Assembly: GCA_036417435.1 (NCBI GenBank)
Contig: JAZAQT010000083.1
Location: forward strand, 124,001 to 188,000
From: Inia geoffrensis
Lineage: Eukaryota > Chordata > Mammalia > Artiodactyla > Iniidae
DNA: 64,000 nt
Direction: 5' to 3'
Positions 38,223 to 52,110 of the stretch are shown piece after piece; within the stretch, counting starts at the first letter, position 1; each line of letters begins with the position of its first letter. Below the pieces are notes generated by a model. It saw nothing but the letters and a program-made list of their open reading frames with translations. It had not been told where the DNA came from and did no database searches. A program made the translations under genes and the position numbers.

Positions 38223-39958
38223 TTGGCCAAAAAGGGCGTATGCGTTTTTTCCTGAATATATTCAGGAAAAAACGCATACGCACTTTTTGGCCAACCAAGC
38301 AAGCCTGCAATGGAAATCCGCACTACAAGGAAGTCTCACTTCCCACCGATCCAAAGGGCCGTCCGAAAAAAGTGTAAAATCCAGAGAGGCAGGACAGGCC
38401 GTGGAGAACCGGCAGCCTTGTTATGCTGATGGGCGGGATGTAAATTGCCAACAGCCACTCTGGAGAAGTGGATGGTGTTTCCTGGAACAAAGAAAGAAAC
38501 AAGCTAGACAGCCTAGGGCACTTCCACTTATGGTGCTATAGATTCGGAAAATTTAAATGAAAAAGACACAGCCACACCAAAGTTTGGGGCTGCTCTGTGT
38601 ACGGGATCCTTGACTATGGTACAACTTTAATAGCCCAGAAAGAGAAAAATGGATATAGAAGTTGTGGTACATCCCTACAATGGAATATCACTCAACAATG
38701 AAATCCATGGCAACACACCAGTAGCAGCATAATGACAGGATTTAGTTATGATGATTCTAAGTGAAATAAGTCACACAGAAAAAGAAACATCATAAGATAT
38801 CACTAATACCGGGAATGTAAACACGGCTACGTGTGAACTGCATTACAAAACACAACAGAGTCTCACATTTACAAAAGAAACTTATGCTTGCTTAAGGGGA
38901 AAGGAGAGTGGGGAGGCTGCATAAAACCAGAGGTTCATATTAGGACAGATACCATTCCATAAGCCAAATATATATTAGACAAGACCTACTCCTTGCTCAA
39001 CGAAATGGACTCAACACCCCGTATTCAAAACCTAGGAATATGCCTGACTATGAAGAAAATTAAAACCCATACATTTATAGGTCTCCATAAGAAAATCATT
39101 TGTGTACAGCACCATACACACAGCAGTGTCAATAAGCTAAATCCCCTTATAAAAATAAATTTGAAAAACAAAACACAAGGACTGTGAAATAGAGAGAAAT
39201 TCTTAAATAAGTCCTTCAGGGCTTGTGAGGAATCTTGGATTTACCACCTCTACATCCACAGCTGGGGGAGAGATAAGGCTGGACACTTGGGGCTGATACT
39301 ATTGGTGAGGGAATGCAGACCCTTTGAGGTAATGGTGCATGGTTCCCATTCCACGGGTCCCAAATCTCCACGTTTAAGGGATTTATCCTTCAGCTAAAAT
39401 ATGCATGGAAAACCCAGAATATGGTCCACGAAGTGATCAGGCATAATTTCTAAAACTCATCGCCATTTTCGCCCCCTGATACTCGAGTTCGCCGTTCCAG
39501 ATGCGATATTAACATTCTCCCCACTTGGAGAGTCAGTGCCTTTGACCTCTTGTTTGGCACAGTTTGCAATTTCTGTGGAAGATGAACAGGAATAAGGAGA
39601 ACCAATGAGCGGCTAACTCGATGTGTTTGGACGGGCACATTGAACTCTGATTTCCCTACAGGAAGAAGAATTCACCAAAGGCTCAGCGGGCCATGCCGGA
39701 ACGAGATTAGGGCCTGAAGCAATTCTTCGGGTTTGCGGTCAGCTCACAAGAAAGCGAGTTGAGAAAAGGAGATCTTTGGCACTGTAACTCACAATCCTGC
39801 AGAGTTCCAAATGACCCCTATCATCCAAAAATTTATTGAAGGAAGGCTGTGAAGAGGACTTGAACGCGACGCAGAATTGCAGAAAACAGATATCAGGGGG
39901 TAGATAAGAATTGCTCTGAAAGCGTAGGAAAAGAGGCAGCAGTTCGACAGTGATGCAC
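38223..39958. repeat. Satellite unit 23, 1,736 bp
   Basis: Counterpart of unit 19 at +6,944, including palindrome mismatch CGCACTTTTT and AAAGAAAGAAAC. Confidence 0.95.
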
Positions 39959-41694
39959 TTGGCCAAAAAGGGCGTATGCGTTTTTTCCTGAATATATTCA
40001 GGAAAAAACGCATACGCCCTTTTTGGCCAACCAAGCAAGCCTGCAATGGAAATCCGCACTACAAGGAAGTCTCACTTCCCACGGATCCAAAGGGCCGTCC
40101 GAAAAATGTGTAAAATCCAGAGAGGCAGGACAGGCCGTGGAGAACCGGCAGCCTTGTTATGCTGATGGGCGGGATGTAAATTGCCTACAGCCACTCTGGA
40201 GAAGTGGATGGTGTTTCCTGGAACAAAGAAAAAACCAAGCTAGAGAGCCTAGGGCACTTCCACTTATGGTGCTATAGATTCGGAAAATTTAAATGAAAAA
40301 GACACAGCCACACCAAAGTTTGGGGCTGCTCTGTGTACGGGATCCTTGACTATGGTACAACTTTAATAGCCCAGAAAGAGAAAAATGGATATAGAAGTTG
40401 TGGTACATCCCTACAATGGAATATCACTCAACAATGAAATCCATGGCAACACACCAGTAGCAGCATAATGACAGGATTTAGTTATGATGATTCTAAGTGA
40501 AATAAGTCACACAGAAAAAGAAACATCATAAGATATCACTAATACCGGGAATGTAAACACGGCTACGTGTGAACTGCATTACAAAACACAACAGAGTCTC
40601 ACATTTACAAAAGAAACTTATGCTTGCTTAAGGGGAAAGGAGAGTGGGGAGGCTGCATAAAACCAGAGGTTCATATTAGGACAGATACCATTCCATAAGC
40701 CAAATATATATTAGACAAGACCTACTCCTTGCTCAACGAAATGGACTCAACACCCCGTATTCAAAACCTAGGAATATGCCTGACTATGAAGAAAATTAAA
40801 ACCCATACATTTATAGGTCTCCATAAGAAAATCATTTGTGTACAGCACCATACACACAGCAGTGTCAATAAGCTAAATCCCCTTATAAAAATAAATTTGA
40901 AAAACAAAACACAAGGACTGTGAAATAGAGAGAAATTCTTAAATAAGTCCTTCAGGGCTTGTGAGGAATCTTGGATTTACCACCTCTACATCCACAGCTG
41001 GGGGAGAGATAAGGCTGGACACTTGGGGCTGATACTATTGGTGAGGGAATGCAGACCCTTTGAGGTAATGGTGCATGGTTCCCATTCCACGGGTCCCAAA
41101 TCTCCACGTTTAAGGGATTTATCCTTCAGCTAAAATATGCATGGAAAACCCAGAATATGGTCCACGAAGTGATCAGGCATAATTTCTAAAACTCATCGCC
41201 ATTTTCGCCCCCTGATACTCGAGTTCGCCGTTCCAGATGCGATATTAATATTCTCCCCACTTGGAGAGTCAGTGCCTTTGACCTCTTGTTTGGCACAGTT
41301 TGCAATTTCTGTGGAAGATGAACAGGAATAAGGAGAACCAATGAGCGGCTAACTCGATGTGTTTGGACGGGCACATTGAACTCTGATTTCCCTACAGGAA
41401 GAAGAATTCACCAAAGGCTCAGCGGGCCATGCCGGAACGAGATTAGGGCCTAAAGCAATTCTTCGGGTTTGCGGTCAGCTCACAAGAAAGCGAGTTGAGA
41501 AAAGGAGATCTTTGGCACTGTAACTCACAATCCTGCAGAGTTCCAAATGACCCCTATCATCCAAAAATTTATTGAAGGAAGGCTGTGAAGAGGACTTGAA
41601 CGCGACACAGAATTGCAGAAAACGGATATCAGGGGGTAGATAAGTATTGCTCTGAAAGCGTAGGAAAAGAGGCAGCAGTTCGACAGTGATGCAC
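39959..41694. repeat. Satellite unit 24, 1,736 bp, perfect palindrome
   Basis: Counterpart of unit 20 at +6,944, without the private A33555 change. Confidence 0.95.
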
Positions 41695-43430
41695 TTGGCC
41701 AAAAAGGGCGTATGCGTTTTTTCCTGAATATATTCAGGAAAAAACGCATACGCCCTTTTTGGCCAACCAAGCAAGCCTGCAATGGAAATCCGCACTACAA
41801 GGAAGTCTCACTTCCCACCGATCCAAAGGGCCGTCTGAAAAAAGTGTAAAATCCAGAGAGGCAGGACAGGCCGTGGAGAACCGGCAGCCTTGTTATGCTG
41901 ATGGGCGGGATGTAAATTGCCAACAGCCACTCTGGAGAAGTGGATGGTGTTTCCTGGAACAAAGAAAAAACCAAGCTAGAGAGCCTAGGGCACTTCCACT
42001 TATGGTGCTATAGATTCGGAAAATTTAAATGAAAAAGACACAGCCACACCAAAGTTTGGGGCTGCTCTGTGTACGGGATCCTTGACTATGGTACAACTTT
42101 AATAGCCCAGAAAGAGAAAAATGGATATAGAAGTTGTGGTACATCCCTACAATGGAATATCACTCAACAATGAAATCCATGGCAACACACCAGTAGCAGC
42201 ATAATGACAGGATTTAGTTATGATGATTCTAAGTGAAATAAGTCACACAGAAAAAGAAACATCATAAGATATCACTAATACCGGGAATGTAAACACGGCT
42301 ACGTGTGAACTGCATTACAAAACACAACAGAGTCTCACATTTACAAAAGAAACTTATGCTTGCTTAAGGGGAAAGGAGAGTGGGGAGGCTGCATAAAACC
42401 AGAGGTTCATATTAGGACAGATACCATTCCATAAGCCAAATATATATTAGACAAGACCTACTCCTTGCTCAACGAAATGGACTCAACACCCCGTATTCAA
42501 AACCTAGGAATATGCCTGACTATGAAGAAAATTAAAACCCATACATTTATAGGTCTCCATAAGAAAATCATTTGTGTACAGCACCATACACACAGCAGTG
42601 TCAATAAGCTAAATCCCCTTATAAAAATAAATTTGAAAAACAAAACACAAGGACTGTGAAATAGAGAGAAATTCTTAAATAAGTCCTTCAGGGCTTGTGA
42701 GGAATCTTGGATTTACCACCTCTACATCCACAGCTGTGGGAGAGATAAGGCTGGACACTTCGGGCTGATAGTATTGGTGAGGGAATGCAGACCCTTTGAG
42801 GTAATGGTGCATGGTTCCCATTCCACGGGTCCCAAATCTCCACGTTTAAGGGATTTATCCTTCAGCTAAAATATGCATGGAAAACCCAGAATATGGTCCA
42901 CGAAGTGATCAGGCATAATTTCTAAAACTCATCGCCATTTTCGCCCCCTGATACTCGAGCTCGCCGTTCCAGATGCGATATTAACATTCTCCCCACTTGG
43001 AGAGTCAGTGCCTTTGACCTCTTGTTTGGCACAGTTTGCAATTTCTGTGGAAAATGAACAGGAATAAGGAGAACCAATGAGCGGCTAACTCGATGTGTTT
43101 GGACGGGCACATTGAACTCTGATTTCCCTACAGGAAGAAGAATTCACCAAAGGCTCAGCGGGCCATGCCGGAACGAGATTAGGGCCTGAAGCAATTCTTC
43201 GGGTTTGCGGTCAGCTCACAAGAAAGCGAGTTGAGAAAAGGAGATCTTTGGCACTGTAACTCACAATCCTGCAGAGTTCCAAATGACCCCTATCATCCAA
43301 AAATTTATTGAAGGAAGGCTGTGAAGAGGACTTGAACGCGACGCAGAATTGCAGAAAAGAGATATCAGGGGGTAGATAAGAATTGCTCTGAAAGCGTAGG
43401 AAAAGAGGCAGCAGTTCGACAGTGATGCAC
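41695..43430. repeat. Satellite unit 25, 1,736 bp, perfect palindrome
   Basis: Counterpart of unit 21 at +6,944 (CTCGAGCTC, AAAAGAGATATC), without T36067. Confidence 0.95.
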
Positions 43431-45166
43431 TTGGCCAAAAAGGGCGTATGCGTTTTTTCCTGAGTATATTCAGGAAAAAACGCATACGCCCTTTTTGGCC
43501 AACCAAGCAAGCCTGCAATGGAAATCCGCACTACAAGGAAGTCTCACTTCCCACGGATCCAAAGGGCCGTCCGAAAAATGTGTAAAATCCAGAGAGGCAG
43601 GACAGGCCGTGGAGAACCGGCAGCCTTGTTATGCTGATGGGCGGGATGTAAATTGCCTACAGCCACTCTGGAGAAGTGGATGGTGTTTCCTGGAACAAAG
43701 AAAAAACCAAGCTAGAGAGCCTAGGGCACTTCCACTTATGGTGCTATAGATTCGGAAAATTTAAATGAAAAAGACACAGCCACACCAAAGTTTGGGGCTG
43801 CTCTGTGTACGGGATCCTTGACTATGGTACAACTTTAATAGCCCAGAAAGAGAAAAATGGATATAGAAGTTGTGGTACATCCCTACAATGGAATATCACT
43901 CAACAATGAAATCCATGGCAACACACCAGTAGCAGCATAATGACAGGATTTAGTTATGATGATTCTAAGTGAAATAAGTCACACAGAAAAAGAAACATCA
44001 TAAGATATCACTAATACCGGGAATGTAAACACGGCTACGTGTGAACTGCATTACAAAACACAACAGAGTCTCACATTTACAAAAGAAACTTATGCTTGCT
44101 TAAGGGGAAAGGAGAGTGGGGAGGCTGCATAAAACCAGAGGTTCATATTAGGACAGATACCATTCCATAAGCCAAATATATATTAGACAAGACCTACTCC
44201 TTGCTCAACGAAATGGACTCAACACCCCGTATTCAAAACCTAGGAATATGCCTGACTATGAAGAAAATTAAAACCCATACATTTATAGGTCTCCATAAGA
44301 AAATCATTTGTGTACAGCACCATACACACAGCAGTGTCAATAAGCTAAATCCCCTTATAAAAATAAATTTGAAAAACAAAACACAAGGACTGTGAAATAG
44401 AGAGAAATTCTTAAATAAGTCCTTCAGGGCTTGTGAGGAATCTTGGATTTACCACCTCTACATCCACAGCTGGGGGAGAGATAAGGCTGGACACTTGGGG
44501 CTGATACTATTGGTGAGGGAATGCAGACCCTTTGAGATAATGGTGCATGGTTCCCATTCCACGGGTCCAAAATCTCCACGTTTAAGGGATTTATCCTTCA
44601 GCTAAAATATGCATGGAAAACCCAGAATATGGTCCACGAAGTGATCAGGCATAATTTCTAAAACTCATCGCCATTTTTGCCCCCTGATACTCGAGTTCGC
44701 CGTTCCAGATGCGATATTAACATTCTCCCCACTTGGAGAGTCAGTGCCTTTGACCTCTTGTTTGGCACAGTTTGCAATTTCTGTGGAAGATGAACAGGAA
44801 TAAGGAGAACCAATGAGCGGCTAACTCGATGTGTTTGGACGGGCACATTGAACTCTGATTTCCCTACAGGAAGAAGAATTCACCAAAGGCTCAGCGGGCC
44901 ATGCCGGAACGAGATTAGGGCCTGAAGCAATTCTTCGGGTTTGCGGTCAGCTCACAAGAAAGCGAGTTGAGGAAAGGAGATCTTTGGCACTGTAACTCAC
45001 AATCCTGCAGAGTTCCAAATGACCCCTATCATCCAAAAATTTATTGAAGGAAGGCTGTGAAGAGGACTTGAACGCGACGCAGAATTGCAGAAAACGGATA
45101 TCAGGGGGTAGATAAGAATTGCTCTGAAAGCGTAGGAAAAGAGGCAGCAGTTCGACAGTGATGCAC
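43431..45166. repeat. Satellite unit 26, 1,736 bp
   Basis: The head matches unit 22 (GAGTATATT palindrome change, ATGTGTAAA). The tail switches to markers shared with unit 29 (GGTCCAAAATC, TTTTTGCCCC, GAGGAAAGG). GAGATAATGG at 44536 recurs only in unit 34. Confidence 0.95.
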
Positions 45167-46902
45167 TTGGCCAAAAAGGGCGTATGCGTTTTTTCCTGAA
45201 TATATTCAGGAAAAAACGCATACGCCCTTTTTGGCCAACCAAGCAAGCCTGCAATGGAAATCCGCACTACAAGGAAGTCTCACTTCCCACGGATCCAAAG
45301 GGCCGTCCGAAAAATGTGTAAAATCCAGAGAGGCAGGACAGGCCGTGGAGAACCGGCAGCCTTGTTATGCTGATGGGCGGGATGTAAATTGCCTACAGCC
45401 ACTCTGGAGAAGTGGATGGTGTTTCCTGGAACAAAGAAAAAACCAAGCTAGAGAGCCTAGGGCACTTCCACTTATGGTGCTATAGATTCGGAAAATTTAA
45501 ATGAAAAAGACACAGCCACACCAAAGTTTGGGGCTGCTCTGTGTACGGGATCCTTGACTATGGTACAACTTTAAGAGCCCAGAAAGAGAAAAATGGATAT
45601 AGAAGTTGTGGTACATCCCTACAATGGAATATCACTCAACAATGAAATCCATGGCAACACACCAGTAGCAGCATAATGACAGGATTTAATTATGATGATT
45701 CTAAGTGAAATAAGTCACACAGAAAAAGAAACATCATAAGATATCACTAATACCGGGAATGTAAACACGGCTACGTGTGAACTGCATTACAAAACACAAC
45801 AGAGTCTCACATTTACAAAAGAAACTTATGCTTGCTTAAGGGGAAAGGAGAGTGGGGAGGCTGCATAAAACCAGAGGTTCATATTAGGACAGATACCATT
45901 CCATAAGCCAAATATATATTAGACAAGACCTACTCCTTGCTCAACGAAATGGACTCAACACCCCGTATTCAAAACCTAGGAATATGCCTGACTATGAAGA
46001 AAATTAAAACCCATACATTTATAGGTCTCCATAAGAAAATCATTTGTGTACAGCACCATACACACAGCAGTGTCAATAAGCTAAATCCCCTTATAAAAAT
46101 AAATTTGAAAAACAAAACACAAGGACTGTGAAATAGAGAGAAATTCTTAAATAAGTCCTTCAGGGCTTGTGAGGAATCTTGGATTTACCACCTCTACATC
46201 CACAGCTGGGGGAGAGATAAGGCTGGACACTTGGGGCTGATACTATTGGTGAGGGAATGCAGACCCTTTGAGGTAATGGTGCATGGTTCCCATTCCACGG
46301 TTCCCAAATCTCCACGTTTAAGGGATTTATCCTTCAGCTAAAATATGCATGGAAAACCCAGAATATGGTCCACGAAGTGATCAGGCATAATTTCTAAAAC
46401 TCATCGCCATTTTCGCCCCCTGATACTCGAGTTCGCCGTTCCAGATGCGATATTAATATTCTCCCCACCTGGAGAGTCAGTGCCTTTGACCTCTTGTTTG
46501 GCACAGTTTGCAATTTCTGTGGAAGATGAACAGGAATAAGGAGAACCAATGAGCGGCTAACTCGATGTGTTTGGACGGGCACATTGAACTCTGATTTCCC
46601 TACAGGAAGAAGAATTCACCAAAGGCTCAGCGGGCCATGCCGGAACGAGATTAGGGCCTGAAGCAATTCTTCGGGTTTGCGGTCAGCTCACAAGAAAGCG
46701 AGTTGAGAAAAGGAGATCTTTGGCACTGTAACTCACAATCCTGCAGAGTTCCAAATGACCCCTATCATCCAAAAATTTATTGAAGGAAGGCTGTGAAGAG
46801 GACTTGAACGCGACACAAAATTGCAGAAAACGGATATCAGGGGGTAGATAAGAATTGCTCTGAAAGCGTAGGAAAAGAGGCAGCAGTTCGACAGTGATGC
46901 AC
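45167..46902. repeat. Satellite unit 27, 1,736 bp, perfect palindrome
   Basis: Head markers ATGTGTAAA/GCCTACAG. Private G45575, T46301 and CCCACCTGG near 46469; A45689 is shared with unit 30. Confidence 0.95.
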
Positions 46903-48638
46903 TTGGCCAAAAAGGGCGTATGCGTTTTTTCCTGAATATATTCAGGAAAAAACGCATACGCCCTTTTTGGCCAACCAAGCAAGCCTGCAATGGAAATCCG
47001 CACTACAAGGAAGTCTCACTTCCCACCGATCCAAAGGGCCGTCTGAAAAAAGTGTAAAATCCAGAGAGGCAGGACAGGCCGTGGAGAACCGGCAGCCTTG
47101 TTATGCTGATGGGCGGGATGTAAATTGCCAACAGCCACTCTGGAGAAGTGGATGGTGTTTCCTGGAACAAAGAAAAAACCAAGCTAGAGAGCCTAGGGCA
47201 CTTCCACTTATGGTGCTATAGATTCGGAAAATTTAAATGAAAAAGACACAGCCACACCAAAGTTTGGGGCTGCTCTGTGTACGGGATCCTTGACTATGGT
47301 ACAACTTTAATAGCCCAGAAAGAGAAAAATGGATATAGAAGTTGTGGTACATCCCTACAATGGAATATCACTCAACAATGAAATCCATGGCAACACACCA
47401 GTAGCAGCATAATGACAGGATTTAGTTATGATGATTCTAAGTGAAATAAGTCACACAGAAAAAGAAACATCATAAGATATCACTAATACCGGGAATGTAA
47501 ACACGGCTACGTGTGAACTGCATTACAAAACACAACAGAGTCTCACATTTACAAAAGAAACTTATGCTTGCTTAAGGGGAAAGGAGAGTGGGGAGGCTGC
47601 ATAAAACCAGAGGTTCATATTAGGACAGATACCATTCCATAAGCCAAATATATATTAGACAAGACCTACTCCTTGCTCAACGAAATGGACTCAACACCCC
47701 GTATTCAAAACCTAGGAATATGCCTGACTATGAAGAAAATTAAAACCCATACATTTATAGGTCTCCATAAGAAAATCATTTGTGTACAGCACCATACACA
47801 CAGCAGTGTCAATAAGCTAAATCCCCTTATAAAAATAAATTTGAAAAACAAAACACAAGGACTGTGAAATAGAGAGAAATTCTTAAATAAGTCCTTCAGG
47901 GCTTGTGAGGAATCTTGGATTTACCACCTCTACATCCACAGCTGGGGGAGAGATAAGGCTGGACACTTGGGGCTGATACTATTGGTGAGGGAATGCAGAC
48001 CCTTTGAGGTAATGGTGCATGGTTCCCATTCCACGGGTCCCAAATCTCCACGTTTAAGGGATTTATCCTTCAGCTAAAATATGCATGGAAAACCCAGAAT
48101 ATGGTCCACGAAGTGATCAGGCATAATTTCTAAAACTCATCGCCATTTTCGCCCCCTGATACTCGAGCTCGCCGTTCCAGATGCGATATTAACATTCTCC
48201 CCACTTGGAGAGTCAGTGCCTTTGACCTCTTGTTTGGCACAGTTTGCAATTTCTGTGGAAGATGAACAGGAATAAGGAGAACCAATGAGCGGCTAACTCG
48301 ATGTGTTTGGACGGGCACATTGAACTCTGATTTCCCTACAGGAAGAAGAATTCACCAAAGGCTCAGCGGGCCATGCCGGAACGAGATTAGGGCCTGAAGC
48401 AATTCTTCGGGTTTGCGGTCAGCTCACAAGAAAGCGAGTTGAGAAAAGGAGATCTTTGGCACTGTAACTCACAATCCTGCAGAGTTCCAAATGACCCCTA
48501 TCATCCAAAAATTTATTGAAGGAAGGCTGTGAAGAGGACTTGAACGCGACGCAGAATTGCAGAAAAGAGATATCAGGGGGTAGATAAGAATTGCTCTGAA
48601 AGCGTAGGAAAAGAGGCAGCAGTTCGACAGTGATGCAC
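46903..48638. repeat. Satellite unit 28, 1,736 bp, perfect palindrome
   Basis: CGTCTGAAA head; CTCGAGCTC and AAAAGAGATATC tail, as in units 21 and 25 but without their T35792/C35817-type changes. Confidence 0.95.
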
Positions 48639-50374
48639 TTGGCCAAAAAGGGCGTATGCGTTTTTTCCTGAATATATTCAGGAAAAAACGCATACGCCCT
48701 TTTTGGCCAACCAAGCAAGCCTGCAATGGAAATCCGCACTACAAGGAAGTCTCACTTCCCACGGATCCAAAGGGCCGTCCGAAAAATGTGTAAAATCCAG
48801 AGAGGCAGGACAGGCCGTGGAGAACCGGCAGCCTTGTTATGCTGATGGGCGGGATGTAAATTGCCTACAGCCATTCTGGAGAAGTGGATGGTGTTTCCTG
48901 GAACAAAGAAAAAACCAAGCTAGAGAGCCTAGGGCACTTCCACTTATGGTGCTATAGATTCGGAAAATTTAAATGAAAAAGACACAGCCACACCAAAGTT
49001 TGGGGCTGCTCTGTGTACGGGATCCTTGACTATGGTACAACTTTAATAGCCCAGAAAGAGAAAAATGGATATAGAAGTTGTGGTACATCCCTACAATGGA
49101 ATATCACTCAACAATGAAATCCATGGCAACACACCAGTAGCAGCATAATGACAGGATTTAGTTATGATGATTCTAAGTGAAATAAGTCACACAGAAAAAG
49201 AAACATCATAAGATATCACTAATACCGGGAATGTAAACACGGCTACGTGTGAACTGCATTACAAAACACAACAGAGTCTCACATTTACAAAAGAAACTTA
49301 TGCTTGCTTAAGGGGAAAGGAGAGTGGGGAGGCTGCATAGAACCAGAGGTTCATATTAGGACAGATACCATTCCATAAGCCAAATATATATTAGACAAGA
49401 CCTACTCCTTGCTCAACGAAATGGACTCAACACCCCGTATTCAAAACCTAGGAATATGCCTGACTATGAAGAAAATTAAAACCCATACATTTATAGGTCT
49501 CCATAAGAAAATCATTTGTGTACAGCACCATACACACAGCAGTGTCAATAAGCTAAATCCCCTTATAAAAATAAATTTGAAAAACAAAACACAAGGACTG
49601 TGAAATAGAGAGAAATTCTTAAATAAGTCCTTCAGGGCTTGTGAGGAATCTTGGATTTACCACCTCTACATCCACAGCTGGGGGAGAGATAAGGCTGGAC
49701 ACTTGGGGCTGATACTATTGGTGAGGGAATGCAGACCCTTTGAGGTAATGGTGCATGGTTCCCATTCCACGGGTCCAAAATCTCCACGTTTAAGGGATTT
49801 ATCCTTCAGCTAAAATATGCATGGAAAACCCAGAATATGGTCCACGAAGTGATCAGGCATAATTTCTAAAACTCATCGCCATTTTTGCCCCCTGATACTC
49901 GAGTTCGCCGTTCCAGATGCGATATTAACATTCTCCCCACTTGGAGAGTCAGTGCCTTTGACCTCTTGTTTGGCACAGTTTGCAATTTCTGTGGAAGATG
50001 AACAGGAATAAGGAGAACCAATGAGCGGCTAACTCGATGTGTTTGGACGGGCACATTGAACTCTGATTTCCCTACAGGAAGAAGAATTCACCAAAGGTTC
50101 AGCGGGCCATGCCGGAACGAGATTAGAGCCTGAAGCAATTCTTCGGGTTTGCGGTCAGCTCACAAGAAAGCGAGTTGAGGAAAGGAGATCTTTGGCACTG
50201 TAACTCACAATCCTGCAGAGTTCCAAATGACCCCTATCATCCAAAAATTTATTGAAGGAAGGCTGTGAAGAGGACTTGAACGCGACGCAGAATTGCAGAA
50301 AACGGATATCAGGGGGTAGATAAGAATTGCTCTGAAAGCATAGGAAAAGAGGCAGCAGTTCGACAGTGATGCAC
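48639..50374. repeat. Satellite unit 29, 1,736 bp, perfect palindrome
   Basis: Head markers ATGTGTAAA/GCCTACAG; private T48874, G49340, T50098, A50127 and A50340; tail as in unit 26. Confidence 0.95.
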
Positions 50375-52110
50375 TTGGCCAAAAAGGGCGTATGCGTTTT
50401 TTCCTGAATATATTCAGGAAAAAACGCATACGCCCTTTTTGGCCAACCAAGCAAGCCTGCAATGGAAATCCGCACTACAAGGAAGTCTCACTTCCCACGG
50501 ATCCAAAGGGCCGTCCGAAAAATGTGTAAAATCCAGAGAGGCAGGACAGGCCGTGGAGAACCGGCAGCCTTGTTATGCTGATGGGCGGGATGTAAATTGC
50601 CTACAGCCACTCTGGAGAAGTGGATGGTGTTTCCTGGAACAAAGAAAAAACCAAGCTAGAGAGCCTAGGGCACTTCCACTTATGGTGCTATAGATTCGGA
50701 AAATTTAAATGAAAAAGACACAGCCACACCAAAGTTTGGGGCTGCTCTGTGTACGGGATCCTTGACTATGGTACAACTTTAATAGCCCAGAAAGAGAAAA
50801 ATGGATATAGAAGTTGTGGTACATCCCTACAATGGAATATCACTCAACAATGAAATCCATGGCAACACACCAGTAGCAGCATAATGACAGGATTTAATTA
50901 TGATGATTCTAAGTGAAATAAGTCACACAGAAAAAGAAACATCATAAGATATCACTAATACCGGGAATGTAAACACGGCTACGTGTGAACTGCATTACAA
51001 AACACAACAGAGTCTCACATTTACAAAAGAAACTTATGCTTGCTTAAGGGGAAAGGAGAGTGGGGAGGCTGCATAAAACCAGAGGTTCATATTAGGACAG
51101 ATACCATTCCATAAGCCAAATATATATTAGACAAGACCTACTCCTTGCTCAACGAAATGGACTCAACACCCCGTATTCAAAACCTAGGAATATGCCTGAC
51201 TATGAAGAAAATTAAAACCCATACATTTATAGGTCTCCATAAGAAAATCATTTGTGTACAGCACCATACACACAGCAGTGTCAATAAGCTAAATCCCCTT
51301 ATAAAAATAAATTTGAAAAACAAAACACAAGGACTGTGAAATAGAGAGAAATTCTTAAATAAGTCCTTCAGGGCTTGTGAGGAATCTTGGATTTACCACC
51401 TCTACATCCACAGCTGGGGGAGAGATAAGGCTGGACACTTGGGGCTGATACTATTGGTGAGGGAATGCAGACCCTTTGAGGTAATGGTGCATGGTTCCCA
51501 TTCCACGGGTCCCAAATCTCCACGTTTAAGGGATTTATCCTTCAGCTAAAATATGCATGGAAAACCCAGAATATGGTCCACGAAGTGATCAGGCATAATT
51601 TCTAAAACTCATCGCCATTTTCGCCCCCTGATACTCGAGTTCGCCGTTCCAGATGCGATATTAATATTCTCCCCACTTGGAGAGTCAGTGCCTTTGACCT
51701 CTTGTTTGGCACAGTTTGCAATTTCTGTGGAAGATGAACAGGAATAAGGAGAACCAATGAGCGGCTAACTCGATGTGTTTGGACGGGCACATTGAACTCT
51801 GATTTCCCTACAGGAAGAAGAATTCACCAAAGGCTCAGCGGGCCATGCCGGAACGAGATTAGGGCCTGAAGCAATTCTTCGGGTTTGCGGTCAGCTCACA
51901 AGAAAGCGAGTTGAGAAAAGGAGATCTTTGGCACTGTAACTCACAATCCTGCAGAGTTCCAAATGACCCCTATCATCCAAAAATTTATTGAAGGAAGGCT
52001 GTGAAGAGGACTTGAACGCGACACAGAATTGCAGAAAACGGATATCAGGGGGTAGATAAGAATTGCTCTGAAAGCGTAGGAAAAGAGGCAGCAGTTCGAC
52101 AGTGATGCAC
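50375..52110. repeat. Satellite unit 30, 1,736 bp, perfect palindrome
   Basis: Counterpart of unit 27 at +5,208 (A50897, TTAATATTCTC, GACACAGAA). Last unit with the ATGTGTAAA/GCCTACAG head markers. Confidence 0.95.

Larger units (their letters stand above)
29771..44145. repeat. 4-unit higher-order repeat, 6,944 bp, ~2.07 copies (29771-36714; 36715-44145)
   Basis: Landmarks recur at offset 6,944, including the single-change palindromes CGCACTTTTT (units 19/23) and GAGTATATT (units 22/26), TTAATATTCTC (34305/41249), CACTTCGGG (35817/42761), CTCGAGCTC (36016/42960) and AAAAGAGATATC (36415/43359). Only two differences were noticed over the overlap: A33555 against G, and T36067 against C. The block is bounded on the left by A29770/T36714 and on the right by C37202/T44146. 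Confidence 0.9.
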
